Positions 1 to 12,306 of a DNA stretch of 64,000 bases are shown here, in pieces. A model generated the notes under the pieces. It did no database searches, was not told where the DNA came from, and was given only the letters and a program-made list of their open reading frames with translations. How positions within the stretch are numbered: the first letter of the stretch is position 1; each line of letters begins with the position of its first letter. The stretch is taken from contig OY720639.1 in the NCBI GenBank assembly GCA_963169105.1, positions 124,455,117-124,519,116 on the forward strand. The letters run 5' to 3'. A program made the translations under genes and the position numbers. Source of the DNA: Ceriagrion tenellum (Eukaryota > Arthropoda > Insecta > Odonata > Coenagrionidae).

Positions 1-400
1 CATCCTCCCTCCTCTCTTATATGTGTACACTTGTATTCTGCTCAAGGCCACGACACAACTCCATCCCCTCTCCTTTGCCTTTCTCCCCTTCACCAGACGA
101 CGTCTTCTTCAATTTTATACTCCCTCCTCGCCATTTCCTCCGGTCCCTTTCTTAGCTCTCTCTCTCTCTTCTCCTTCTCCAAATGTTGTCCGTCCTATAG
201 ACGCTCTCCAGCTCGCAGCAGCCGCTTGGAGGTCGCTCTAGGAGAATATAAATGCGGCGAGTCGGACAGAGGACGGAAATTTTCGTCGGATCGAATGTGG
301 TGGTGCTGATGAAATGATATGGTACTGTACCGGAAAATGAAAACTCCTGATAAAGAAAGAGGAAGGCAAAGTGATTGTGGTTGCTTAAGTACAGGCTTCC
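1..400. other. pyrimidine-rich start of window
   Basis: The first 240 bases are strongly C+T-rich on the + strand and include a short CT microsatellite at about 156-169. Short open frames overlap here on both strands, but they are low complexity (Ser, Pro, Phe and Leu runs) and resemble no family I know. It could be part of a 5' untranslated or promoter region, or only a simple-sequence tract. Nothing in the sequence decides between these. Confidence 0.5.
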
Positions 401-845
401 TCACCCTGGGACTCGAGTTTATATCCTAGAGATAAAGATATTCATATCGGATGAAATTACGGCGGCGGAATAATCAGAAACATCTGCAAGAAACAAATCG
501 ATCCGGACCTGTAATCGAGCCATGGAACTTTGACTTTTGGCTTGGACTTTGTTCTTTGCTCTGACCCTGCGTCAGTGTGCTGATTGTGCATTGGCCTTGC
601 GTGCCAAAACTCGGTAGTTTGATTCTCGGCCTAGATTTTTTCTAGAGGTGATATCTTAGTTTTTTTAATTAGATAATTTTTACAATTATGGATACTGACG
701 TACCATGATAAATACGGAATGTACTGGTGTAGAATATAACCGCATTGGTTGTGGATCTTTGAGGTCATTTATAGCCTTGCCATCTTTGATGGAACGCGTT
801 GTCTTAACGTTAGTTCCATTATTTCCTCCGAAAGGAATTAGGAAT
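401..845. other. unannotated AT-rich DNA
   Basis: No open frame, splice-site pair or repeat that I can support. Confidence 0.5.
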
Positions 846-985
846 TCTTGGTAGCGGTAGTCTGTGCATTAAGCCGGCTACCCAAAGGTTCGTGGTTCTA
901 TTACCGGTCCATGCCGCGTTTTACGTGTGGCAATTTTATCGTGTCCCAGGGGTGACGAAGATTTTTCATATAAATCACGATCCAA
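846..985 (+). mobile_element. tRNA-derived SINE head (family B, decayed)
   Basis: The first ~70 bases resemble a degraded tRNA. A TAGCGGTAGTCTGTGCAT stretch sits where an A box would be, and GGTTCTATTACC at about 894-905 takes the place of a pol III B box (GGTTCGANTCC). It lines up by eye with the copy near 29218: TAGCG at the start, a GCATT block, then AAGGT and GGTTC in the same order and spacing. The downstream part is unique, so the SINE body and its 3' end are uncertain. It is not a working tRNA, since no full cloverleaf can be formed. Confidence 0.45.
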
Positions 986-3060
986 ACTTGGATACCATGT
1001 GAAAAACACACTCCTATTTTGGGTTTTTCCGTTTTTAAATCTTGTGTTAAATATTTTATTGGTTCATTAGCCGATTTAAATGTTCATTGTGTATTTGAAT
1101 TCAGCTTGAAGTCAACTTCCTTGTAACTTTCCGTACAGTCTGATGGAAAACAAAGTCGTGAGTTTTGATCGAAAAATTGGGTATGGATGTAGTGTCTTTA
1201 ATAGGCACTGTCTTGGTTATACTATGCGATAGTACCTTTGTGATTAAAAAACCATAAAATTTATTTATTTAACTACTAATTTTCGTGAAAAATTGACATT
1301 TGGGTTTCTAAGTTTCAATCTAACCTCTTTACTCACAGTAAGCATTTGAAGCTATAGGCTGTATGAAACTACAAATGATGAATTGTAGAACACTAAGCAA
1401 TAAAAAATCAGCACTTTTATTTTGCTCGATGAGTTAACTTTGCTGTTGGAATATTTTGGCATTATATTGGCAAACTAAGGTGGTGCCATTCACATTATTT
1501 TGTAAAGGCTATATTTAAACTTTGATTTACGTGGCAGCGTTATGAAGTCCGGGTGGTAAAATGTTAGAATTGGTTGTTTTGCTTGCTTGATATGTCGAGC
1601 AAGGTATCTCCATTCATCCGGTCTTTCAATAGCAAATGACACCATCGTTAACTATACGTTTTTTGCCGTCATATAGATGACCAACGCTACACGTGGTAAT
1701 CGTTATCTTGATTGGCAAAGAGGAACTAGTGAGCCAGGGTACGAACACACAGCCTGTATCGCATAGCATATAAAAATGAATCGGTCCGTTTAGCGATGAT
1801 TTTCACCATGCATGCTGTATTCCACTCCCGCCTTCAAGAACAAGGATTACTTACAGTTTTTTCTGAAACAGCGTTACATGGAGTGAAATTTTGTATATGT
1901 TTTGTCTTTATTAACTCCCTTATATTTTATTTATGTCTCTATCAGCTGGGTCAGGTAGAAGAAGTGACGATGTTGAGCACGATACATCCAAATATAATTC
2001 TATTGTTTGATTGTTGTTCGATGAAAGTCCAAGTACACTATCACCAGCGTTTTAAGCGTTGCATATTCACCAATAATGAGTTTTCCGCATTACTTCTTAT
2101 CACTATTTTATTAACTTAAGATTTGGGCCTGGTTCTTTGGGCGAGAGATGGATTTTTCTTTTCGTGGCTTCGAGCGCTGATTTTTACCTTTTCCTTTCAC
2201 CCTTTCTAGAAATGTCCTCTTATTTTCCCGAATCCCAATAGGAAGAAAGCTTTTACGGTAAACTTGGATGCTTGTTCTTTAGGGATATCATCGAACCTAT
2301 AAGCTACACAGCTTTCACTTCTCTGGTTTTCATCCGATGGGAATATCGCTCCTCTTCTTCCCATGAGACGGAGCCGCATATACGGATATCTCGCGATGCG
2401 AAAGATATATCAAGCGCTTTTGTAACCTGACGTGTTTTACTTCTTGAGTTTCCTAACATATCCACATTGCTAAGCATATTTTTCTAAAATGGTTTTATAA
2501 TCATGCAACTTAACTCTTTGGTACCCCCGTTTTCCGTAAAACGTGAATCGACCTCTGATTATACCTTTATATAAGCGAAAAAACTGCCAGAGATCACGGA
2601 CATTATTCACAACATATTCGGTTAAAATAAACCCCAGGCATTTTCCAATCAATTTTGAAACTTTCTGCACATTTTTGTATGTGGTTATTATCCAAAAACG
2701 GTTTTTAATTTCAGAGATCTACTTTTGGCTGATAGAAGCACTTAATTCACATTGTTTATTAAACTTGTATGATTTTTACCATGGGGTTGGGTCTTTCTCC
2801 TATTGATTTAGGACATATTGCAATTCTCACTAAATAATGAAGCTTTAATTGAGTTGTTTTGGTTCGTAGTATAGCGGCGATATATAACTAATACCCTTGT
2901 GCATCTTTATTCAAAGAATATCTTATTCGATAAGTTCTATATTTTAGCTTACTAATCTCGCTGACAATACATTGAAGTACATCACAAGACATTACTTTTT
3001 TCAGAACTTTATTCTTTATTTGGAGGAAACAAGATGTAAACAGTGAACAGCTTGCAACCT
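986..3060. other. unannotated AT-rich DNA
   Basis: Only short open frames with no recognisable domain, such as 1796-2119. No repeat or splice-site pair stands out. Confidence 0.5.
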
Positions 3061-3070
3061 GGATAACTCA

Positions 3071-3094
3071 GTGTCACGAAAACAGTCGTGACAC
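3071..3094. repeat. perfect 9-bp inverted repeat
   Basis: GTGTCACGA at 3071-3079 and TCGTGACAC at 3086-3094 are exact reverse complements separated by six bases. As DNA it could be a dimeric protein site; as RNA it would form a small hairpin. No function is indicated by the surroundings. Confidence 0.6.
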
Positions 3095-3792
3095 CATGAG
3101 CCTCTCAAAACCTACGTCACAGCCTACGACACCAGCTTTTCCTTCACGCGGCGATAGGAGGGAAATCTGGTGACGTAAATAGCTAAATAAAGCTCCCCTT
3201 TCCGTTAAATGATATTTTTCACCGCTAATAGCCTGACGTTTGAATACGAATTAAAGGACGGGAAAAAATTCACGTACTTTTGCTTTGTAAACTCTTCCAA
3301 AATTGACAGAAAAATTGATGAATGAACCATAACGCCTTCCGTACCAAGTTTGCCTCATCTCAGTATTTAAAATGTTCGACGAGAGATTTAATTTAATCGT
3401 GGAACTTTTGCTTGTATAACTTTTCATAAAACCTTATATTTTTTGCTTGTAAAAGCTGGCATTTTTTTGTTTTTTTTTTCGCTTTTTCTTTCTGCTTAAA
3501 ATTTACCGTCAAAGCCCGATATGCCATGTTTAGTACATATAAGTTTTCTTCTAAAAGTTACTCGAGCTTCACTTTTAGCTGACCATCGTAGAATTAAATA
3601 TGAATGGGTAGGGCAAGAATGCGGTGGAAAGGGAGAATATTGTAGAAGTTAGCTCTATTAAACCTCCAAACCCAGTCGTGCTCTCTCTTATTGGAGCAGC
3701 ACTGAGCAAGTTTTGACCAGCCGCAGCATGCAGTGCTTTTGTGGACTCTTGTCGTTCATCCTCTTCCTTTGTTGTCAGTTTTATATTGCCAG

Positions 3793-3880
3793 TCAACGCG
3801 TCGAATGTGTGTACCTACCATTCAGCGCAGAAGTCGACTTCCGCATGATATAGTGATACTCTTGAATGAGACCTCCGATG
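3793..3880 (+). CDS. candidate internal exon, unrecognised
   Basis: A pyrimidine-rich tract (CCTCTTCCTTTGTTG) leads to two possible AG acceptors, the second at 3791-3792. The 88 bases that follow are open in one frame (29 codons plus one base) and end at GATG|GTGAGT, a good donor, with GT at 3881. The predicted peptide has a varied composition, including RRSRLPHDIVILLNETSD, unlike the low-complexity frames nearby. I recognise no domain. An 88-base open stretch between plausible splice sites can arise by chance in 64 kb, so this is only a candidate; it could equally be a decayed mobile-element frame. Confidence 0.2.
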
Positions 3881-4790
3881 GTGAGTCGGAAGTCTCTGAT
3901 AGGCAATTTAACAATGATACGAACTAAGACATTCAAATACATTATCTGCATTTCAAATTCATGTGGGATGGAGAAGACTCCAATGTTGACTCCAACGAGC
4001 GCCCTACTCGGGGAAGGGATGGGGAAGGGATCAATGAGGAAGACTAGTGAAATGAGCTGAACTAAGGTACTAAAGAACTATGAGAGGTAGAGTAATTAAA
4101 TAGAAATTACCTAGGAGGAGGAGGGGGAGATGAGAAGGTTCTCTACGTACTTATTTTAGTTTTGAATCTTTTTATTTATCCTTTTATTTTCCTTATCATT
4201 TCATTATGTGCTATCTATTATATTTTGCAGTGGCACCAAGCCCTTGGAAAAGGATCTTAAGTTTCTGATTTCTCTATTACCTTACGAGCGTCGGTAGGTT
4301 GTGGAAAGTAATTAAAAAGTAACAATTCAGAATTCAGTTGCAAATAATAGAAGTCAGAAGACTAGAGGGTTTATTTGAGAAAAATTTGAGGGCGGATTAC
4401 ATGTGCTCTGGAGTGAGTTTAAGAAGTAAAGAATCAAATCCACAAATGTTGTTTATTTTTTTATTATATTCATAAATGAAAACAAGCGGTATCTGAATGC
4501 TCGTTATTATTGTCCTAGAAAATTATTGCTCTGAAATTGTGCTTGATTTATGCGTTTACTTGATATTGAGCTTTAGGCTATATAAAAACGCCTCAAGGCT
4601 CCGGGGGCCCCAAAACGGGCCCGGTTTTCTTACACCAATACTAAAAGTGTCGGAAACTTTGCATGATTATAATTTTTTTGGTTTTCGAATTTAAATACAA
4701 TCTGAATAGAAGTATGGAATTTTTATTATCGAATTTCCAATCATTGCATTTAACAAATGATGTGGTACGAAGTCACTCGCACGGGTGAAT
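3881..4790. other. unannotated DNA
   Basis: It contains a purine-rich stretch near 4110-4140 and a short GC-rich imperfect palindrome near 4596-4625 (CCGGGGGCCC facing GGGCCCGG). No gene is seen. Confidence 0.5.
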
Positions 4791-4794
4791 GTAC

Positions 4795-4909
4795 ACCAGG
4801 GTTGAAATTCGCCATGAAAAAATCATTTGACTTGACCGGGATTCGCCCCCGGATCTCCCCATTACCGGTCAAGTCAAATGGTTTCTTCATGGCGAATTTC
4901 AACCCTGGT
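4795..4909. mobile_element. foldback made of two inverted SINE tails
   Basis: Arms 4795-4839 and 4865-4909 are reverse complements over 45 bases, 43 of 45 matching. The 25-base centre and the inner ends carry a tRNA T-arm-like sequence on the minus strand (CGGGGGCGAATCCCGG). Read outward, each arm goes CCGGTCAAG, then AAATG, a T-rich run and GGCGAATTTCA. That is the same order as the SINE tails after the B boxes at 58531 and 63491. The locus is therefore two copies of a SINE 3' half joined head to head, with most of the tRNA-like head missing. Such a perfect hairpin would also fold strongly in any transcript through it. Confidence 0.7.
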
Positions 4910-6520
4910 ATATTTTACTATCGAGTTGAAGCTAGAATGAAGTATTCATCTCTTGCGATTGATATTATAATACGCTCCTTTTCTGCTTAAAAATTACGTT
5001 TCAATGACAAGACTTAAGATAGTTGACATAAGTATTCTCTAATTTCAGCGAAAGGATATTACCACGGCGTAGCTTAAAATTGCAACAGCGGTATTTTCTC
5101 TACTCATTGAATTTTTTACCTGTAATCTCTAAAAGTTCTGTCTTTGCATATTGCATCATAAGGAAATGATATTTGAATACTCCATCAGCGACAATAAAAG
5201 AAAAAAAAATATTTTATGAACAGAATTATTTTTAGGTTGTTTGCTATGATGGGAATGTGACAAATTGATTAAAATACGTCTAATTACAGCAAAAATATAA
5301 TGATTAAAACTAATACCTACGAGATTTTTTTCCCACTCATATTCGCCCCACCCATGACAATTTTTAACTTGGTTCTCATGAGATAATATTATATTTAATT
5401 GAAACTTCATTTTATATTAATTCAAGGTTATTTCTCTTGGTAAGATAGCATATGCTAACTGTAAATATTGTAGTCATGTATTTAACATGTAGGGGCATAA
5501 TTATTCTTGAATAAAACGAACGTATTTCCTTCCCGTAACAGAAAAATACCTTTTAAAAGTTAGATTTAATGTTTTTCCTAGACGCATTAAGTACATGTTT
5601 AGTTTTGTGTCTTACTGTCAAGGATTGAAAGAGCACAGAATCATTAAGAGAATGCAACCTCTAACATCACGCCCCTTGTTGTCCCACCCGTAACAAAAAT
5701 AGTGCATCATAACTAACAATAACATAATATTAATTTTTGACTTGGACCATAACACAAAGAACAATTATAGAATATATTTAAAAAAGAAAAAATGTTTGAA
5801 GTGTTGAAGATATTTAATTTCGAGTAACTTCAAACGGGGTCCGACTGTCCCGTCTGTGGAAATGGTCAGCGCCATATACTTAGGAGCGATATAGAATTCT
5901 TGGCGTTTCGATGTTTATCACCAATTTGACCCTAAGCTGGTCAAAGTGATTCCATAAAAAGATATGTGAAGTTCATTTTTACCTCTTGAAGTCTTTATTT
6001 TTTTATCCAAATGTTTTAGGAATAATCAGCTCACTAATTTAACTGTTTGTTATCAGTTTTCCGTCTTAAAACTAATGTCATTTCAAGAACTCAAAGAGAC
6101 TAAACGAGCAATTCACAATAGGCAAAAAATTTAGAATATGAATGGGAAGTAACATTTTCTTCTATAGATATAAGTCCTATGTCATTCCGTAAATAATTCA
6201 ATCCGTCCCGTTCAGAATCGATGGGGGTCTCTAGTTTTATACCAACCATCGCCAATGCAGTTTTAAATGACTTTACTCATAAAATCATTTGATTTGAAAA
6301 CATTTTATATATTGAAAAAAATCACGGCTGTGTATACTTACGTGCTGCCATTTATTTTTACGCCCCGCATCGTTCCATCTATCTGCCGTCTATTTCATCG
6401 CTCGTGTTCTCTGAAGTGCGCTGATACTGTTCCAATCCTCTCGAAATTCAACTTGTTGAATGGGAAGCTCCCTTCTCAATACTAGACTGTGGTATAGTTG
6501 AGGAAGGATAGAGCGATGAG
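4910..6520. other. unannotated AT-rich DNA
   Basis: No supported gene or repeat. A stretch at 5830-5950 is slightly richer in CG and looks repeat-like, but I cannot place it in a family. Confidence 0.5.
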
Positions 6521-6526
6521 AATTGA

Positions 6527-7036
6527 ATGAGTAAGGTTGAAGGGCAAGACTTGACGAGGAGAGGAGTGCCCTGGGGGAGTGGGGGGGAGGGAGGAGCGGG
6601 GGTTGTTACGGAGCATGAGAGCGGGTGTGTGAAAGAAGAGGTAGTGGAGCAGCGAGGCATAACCCGCACCCTCACGAGGAAGCGGTGTAGGGTGTGGACG
6701 CGCGCTTGTGTGCGTAATTACTGCGATGCAGACGTGCCCGCGGTGTCCTCTCGAAACCCTTCCGGGTGCGTCCTCGAGTGTGCACCCCCACCCTCCGCCC
6801 CCTTGTCGTGGAAGGGATCCCCCACTCTGAACCCACGCACCCCCGAACACTACTCTGCCCCCGAGGTGAGGAGGGAGGAAACAGCGGCCCTTGTTCCTCG
6901 ATTCACCCGCCGCGCTCAGCCCTCAGGCCGAAAGCGTCATCTCTATCCCCTCCCTCTATGCAAACCGCCCTTGGCTCCTCTGTCTGCCTGTCACTCACTC
7001 TACCTCACTCTCGTCTACCTGTCTTTTTTATCCTAA
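6527..7036. other. GC-rich, CpG-containing patch
   Basis: This ~500-base patch is much richer in G+C and CpG than its flanks. The + strand runs from purine-rich (about 6530-6650) to pyrimidine-rich (about 6780-7020). Overlapping open frames on both strands are long only because GC-rich sequence has few stop codons. Their peptides are Pro, Ser and Arg rich with no domain I know. It could be a promoter, an untranslated exon or an unmethylated island. I see no TATA box or initiator that I would defend. Confidence 0.4.
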
Positions 7037-8183
7037 TTAGTAACAATATATTCTCCCGTTTGAGTCATTTGCTAAAGTACTATGCACTCTTATGCAATGT
7101 CATATTAATTAAAATAAAATCCATAAATCTTGGCCATATTTGGCAGTTGTGACCTTTCTGTGCTGATATGCCATGTTTTATGACGCCAGTCCTTCTAAGA
7201 GTTTTAGGACATAATAAGCGTTTTTGGCCAATAGTGACTTAGTAATCAATCATTTCATGATCATTTTCGTTTAAAATGAATATGCCGAGATCATTTATGG
7301 GGATATATGTCAATCTCCTTTAGGTATTCTCCTATGTATACCAATCAATGCCTCTAGGAGTATTATGACGATATGAATCTTTATTCAAAACAGTCAAATT
7401 CACTTTGATTTTCATCGCTCTCATAGATGACTGGTGGTATTATTTTAAATTATCTGATTGATTTTCGAACAAATACTTGGCGATTCAAACAATTAATTCA
7501 GTAGGTCCTCTCATGGTCGGTCGTTGGCAAGACAGCTACCATGTTGGTGATATCAGGTGGAAAAAATATTATTTACGTTGCTACAAAATTATATTTATTG
7601 AGATATATAATTTCTACGGAATATTGTTGCAATTAGTTCAAGCAAGACTTGAAGAAGATGTCAAACATAGCTATCAACATTACACGTAGCTATTCATTTA
7701 CGCTTTTGATTCTGTTACAAGATCGTCTAACTTTTATTCCCTCAGTCGAAGGCAGAATGAAATATTTCCAATATATATGAAACTGGAGTTTAAGGTTAAT
7801 TCTTGGTAACGTTAGAGTAAATATAAGGACTTTGTTATTAAGTGAAATGCATTTACCAGTATTTTATAGTGAGGAGTAGAGCGGTAACTACTTAAATGAA
7901 TACGGTCTTCTACAGCGTGTCCTCCCCTCTGCCTGCCTGCAGTACGGTGGTGTCAGGTTCCCTGCCTGTTCACTTGAACACCATCACCGTCCTCCATAAT
8001 TAGACCTGTCTCCTCATTTATTTTCTGCCCCCAATCTTTATCAAATTGCTCATTAACTTCTCTGTTAAACTAAAACGGTCGTGAATAAAAATCCCTTCCT
8101 ATCAAACTCGATTCGTGAGCGTGGAGGCTCGATAATCGTAGTTATACTTTTGCTCTTGTTTTCCTGCTAAAGTTGCGCAAAGT
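7037..8183. other. unannotated AT-rich DNA
   Basis: Short open frames only. An imperfect inverted motif occurs at about 7950-8000 (ACGGTGGTGT facing ACACCATCACCGT). Nothing more is supported. Confidence 0.45.
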
Positions 8184-8268
8184 ATTGAAAATTTCTCTTT
8201 TATTCACTCAATCTGAACTAAGATTTCATCTATTTCCAAATATTTGGAAACTAATGGCAAACTTAAGG
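8184..8268 (+). repeat. dispersed direct repeat, copy 1
   Basis: About 85 bases that recur at 9452-9536 in the same orientation. Long exact blocks are shared, including TTTCTCTTTTATTCACTCAA and TTTCCAAATATTTGGAAA, with scattered substitutions between them. The palindromic core CCAAATATTTGG is kept in both copies. It is probably a fragment of an unknown interspersed repeat; no termini or target-site duplications can be seen. Confidence 0.65.
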
Positions 8269-9451
8269 TTAACACTACGATTTTCTTCAGCGCCTTGGGT
8301 ATTGAAACATGATTTTCTGCGGTTAATTTAGATGATTTCTGCGTTGAGATGTATGTTGCTATTGATCGTAGTCCCTTTATGACGTGGAACAATATATCAC
8401 TCGAGTGCTGGTATGATGAATTAATTACGAATTACCTAGTGGTTTTGATTGTCCATCAGTGGTTAATGTCCTTGCACCGCGAGACTGATGAAGATAGGCA
8501 GATTGAGAATCCGTTATTGCTTTTAGCTGATATTAAAATTTATTGGATACCTTGCATTAATATAGATTTTTTATTATGCTGAGAATTGCTTGCGGTTTAA
8601 TCATGCCAGTCATAGGGGCGCTTGGATAAAGCCATTATCTGCTAATCCTGCTCGAGCCACGATTGTTGGGTGATTTACAACTTAGGATATGGGTATATGT
8701 GTAATGCATACTGTACTTACTGAAACATAGAAATCCGCAGTCCTTAGATTATTTTTAAATAAGTCATTACACGTGTGTACTGTAAAAGTCCGTGATTTGA
8801 TTATTATTAATTTTATAGTCATAAGTCTTGTAGAAATATTTCAAGTCCCTTTTTGATATCACTAATATCCAAGGAACTTAACTTTGCAAATGCTTTTAAA
8901 ACATAAAATGTAGTACATTTTTATCGAATTTTTTTCGATTGGTTATGATTCTAAAAGTCAATGCACCATTTTTCACAATCGTCACACCAATAGTGCCTTA
9001 AATATTTGCAGTTTTGGCATATTTCCATTTGTATGCTTGCGATCGAGAGAGGCTATAACTTAACTGTGAAAAAATTAAAATTCACAAAGTTTTATCAGTT
9101 TTCATCAACTGGTCTCACTATTGTCTACGTTTGCTTAAAGAGTGAAACATTTTCCTTTTATTCAATATGAGCATTGGTGCTAAAGGTAATATGCTTCTGT
9201 TGTGATGTATATTTATTGTTTCTACGTTAGCATACATCATTTATTGCTCTTTGCTCGGGTAATACTTAAGATGATTATGTAGAGAACTACTAGTTTCGCA
9301 GTTCCAACTATGTTCTTATTCAAGATTTGAGCCCAGAATTCCTGCGTTCTACAATTCACTTATTTTTAGTTACCTAAGACCTCGCAAGCGTGAAGGCGGA
9401 AGAATCGAAGTTGCTCTGTATCTCTTTTTTTCGCTCTAACATTGCAAAAAA
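8269..9451. other. unannotated DNA between repeat copies
   Basis: AT-rich. No gene, and no convincing extension of either repeat copy. Confidence 0.45.
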
Positions 9452-9536
9452 ATTGAAAATTTCTCTTTTATTCACTCAATGTCAACTAAGGTTTCAATTT
9501 TTTCCAAATATTTGGAAAACTATGGTAAAATTAAGT
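9452..9536 (+). repeat. dispersed direct repeat, copy 2
   Basis: Partner of 8184-8268, about 1.27 kb downstream. The sequence before the shared block (GCTCT then a T-rich run) is loosely similar in both places, so the true repeat may be longer and decayed. This copy lies inside a 78-codon open frame, which is not thought to be coding. Confidence 0.65.
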
Positions 9537-12149
9537 CATAATGGAATTAGATCCTTCAATTTAGCTCCTTTATTATTATGGATGAATTGTATGTCATCAC
9601 TAACGTTAAATTTCAATTTTATATAGTATAATTTCGCTTTTGCTTTGTTTCAAGCACTGCCAATATTTCAAGAAATATTACTGCAATTAATAGTTACCTA
9701 CATCGTTCAACCAGTGGTACCTGGCTATCGTCCTCACCGTCAAATGTCAGAGTGTGCAAGGTGGGTTAGTTAGTGACAGTGCATCCTAGCCTAGACTACA
9801 CTCTAAATCGATTCCAACGGGACAAGCCCCATGGCTTCTGAAGTTTCGCCCCTAATCCACCGGATCTCAAGCCTCTATGTCTCATCATTGCATACCAGTG
9901 CTTCTGCTGGGTACATACTATTCAACCTCCTTTAGCGTTCATTGAATAGTAATTAAGGCAACGGTCAACTCTCTGCCTGGTTTCCGAGGGAGATTATTGC
10001 TGCTGTGAGTATATCAAGCAGTTTGTCGGAGATTGCTTCTCAATTCACAATCTTAAAGAGAATGCTTTTCTTTCAAAGTACGTGTAATGAAATTTATGGT
10101 TTATGGAACAGCAGCAGAATATGTAACAGAAAAGTTTCGATCAAATTAGTTCATATTAATTTATATTAGTAACTTAAAATATATGTTACCATATTGAATT
10201 GATGTATCATAATCTAATGTTGTAAACATGTAGAAACAGCCTTTAAAAATCTCTTTTTATATTTAAGTATAGAAATTTTTAATATTTTCTAATTTCTATT
10301 TAATCTAATTTTATGCGCGACACACTCGTAGGATATCCCTGATGTATAATTTGTGACTTTATTAATTATTCACAAACGAGGGATAATATTTACTACTCTC
10401 TTTTTGAGAGCTTTAAGAAGCGTGCTGGGATTTGATAAAAAAATCTTAATTAGATGGTCTCGCCGATAATACCAAAAAGCAGGCAACTAAACAGTTTTTA
10501 TGACTAATTATGCCGGTATTGCAATATTTGAGATAAAATCGGAATGAGTATATTTATTTTAAGACTGATTATATTCTCCAAATCAGACTGAGTAAGTCGA
10601 TTGACACATAACTCTTGACTAAAATAATTACATTATTTAAAATTTGGATTAATTGTTGTTTTTGTAAGACTTTTCTAGTTAAGAATTTGCTTTTAAACGC
10701 TCCTTTAGACATTCCAGCTTCAATCGAGACCATCGGATGCCATGAGATCCATGAAAGTTCACACAGTTCTTTACTGCTTGCATGTGCCTAAAGATGTTTT
10801 TGGTACATTATCAAGAAACCAGGCGTAACATAGCCGTTGTGTTTTTAAGCATGGTGTTTTTGGTAATAAATTATCATTAGATACTACTTCAAAAAAAGTA
10901 TTTTCCTCCTTTGATATTTAAGAGACTCATTTAATTTCTAGGTACAAGTTTAAAAGTTAATGTTATGGACTAGCATATTTTTTCTGTTTTCTTCCGTCTT
11001 ATATTAAAAAACATGAAAATTGCAAGGGTTTGACTGGTGACAAAACTCTCTATCTGCTTCCTAGAAATGACCTACAATGAGACATTTATATACTAGCATT
11101 CATCTCTGTCACAGGAACGCAGTAGTCAGATTGGAAATCTCCTGGACTCTAATTCTGAACGAATTGGCTCCTAGTGGACGAATCCAAGATCCAGAAGGGA
11201 GTAGGCATAGTTACTTTTCAATTGAAAATTTACTGGGATCTCGAGCTCTTAAATTAAGTAATTGCGGAAGTTAGTTGAGCTGAAATTTTATCTTCTTTTT
11301 CCCCCTCAGATGAGCTACTGCTTTTGACTTGCCCGCTCTGAGAGTACGATCCTCCGCCAGCATTTCCGTAGTCGTTCTGAATGCAACGACTCGGCAAGAA
11401 CTTTTCCGTATCCAATAATTGCCGCACGGAGGTTGGAGGCTCCGAACTCTCTTGGAAGGCCCTTATTATCATTGTCCATTTGAACGTAGTTTCTCTTGAT
11501 CCAAATTCTGTCGAAGTATTCGACGAATCAAGCTATAGTATCGTGAGTTATTTTAATTTGAACCGAAGAAACTTTGGTTATCATTCCCTTAAATTAGCAA
11601 GTTAAGTGAAGAAAATTATCATTTCGTGAAATAATTTAATGAAGGCACTGCATATCTATGTCGAATTTTGGATGATAACGGCCTGATTTCAATCTATCAA
11701 CGGGCGGAGGAGTATTAATGTTTATAGCTGGATGCTATTAGCAATTGAGGTAACATCAGTCCTTGAGCTGCAGGCTTTTAAATGAATTGGCCGCTTTAGA
11801 ATCACTTTCGTTAAACTGAGAGATCAAAATAATTATACAAATACGTGTGTCCACGTTTTTGGTAAAAATTTGAAAAACGTAGAATTCAACCTAAGTTATA
11901 TACGTCTAACTTGCTTACATAATTTCTTTTTTATTCTGAATTTTTTATTTCATAAATTTAAAATAGCGTTGAGATATTAAATAATATATTGGAAATAAAC
12001 GGAATAATTGAAAAAATAAGTGCTTTTAATCATAATTTAAATTTGTTGTTTCCAGCTGGTTACTTTAGTTTTGATGAAAATTTACGAAAGAATTCTTGAG
12101 TGATTAGGTGTAAAGCTCATTTTATCAGGGGCACGAAATTGCACAATCT
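9537..12149. other. unannotated AT-rich DNA
   Basis: A mixed-composition stretch at about 9700-9960 has more C and G but no frame or repeat partner in this window. The open frames at 11077-11605 have no recognisable domain. Confidence 0.45.
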
Positions 12150-12306
12150 GGGGCCCGTTCCTCAGAGTTTCAAGTTTACAAGTTGCAAGTCTACTAGTAA
12201 CAACTCGGATTTCACAAATGTGACTTAAAAGTGTATCTTAGACGAAATGGGAGACTGTAAAATTCCCCGCAAGTTCACAGGTAAAAGTGGGGAACGAAAT
12301 CTAGTC
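12150..12306. mobile_element. small foldback MITE
   Basis: The left end reads GGGGCCCGTTCCTCAG; the right end, on the opposite strand, reads GGACTAGATTTCGTTCCCC. Next inward, AAGTTTACAAGTTGCAAG on the left faces an imperfect inverted copy containing TGTGAACTTGCGG. This layout of a conserved CGTTCC terminus followed by repeated AAGTTGCAAGT-like words is typical of short non-autonomous foldback DNA elements. The superfamily cannot be told from this copy, and no clear target-site duplication is seen. Confidence 0.5.

Noticed and set aside
5830..5950. Hammerhead-like GATAAACATCGAAACGCC on the minus strand
   Set aside because: The stem and GAAAC are present, but the CUGANGA core and cleavage triplet cannot be placed.
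8722..8781. Minus-strand 59-base segment between AG and GTAAGT
   Set aside because: Open in one frame only, very short, weak acceptor context; expected by chance.
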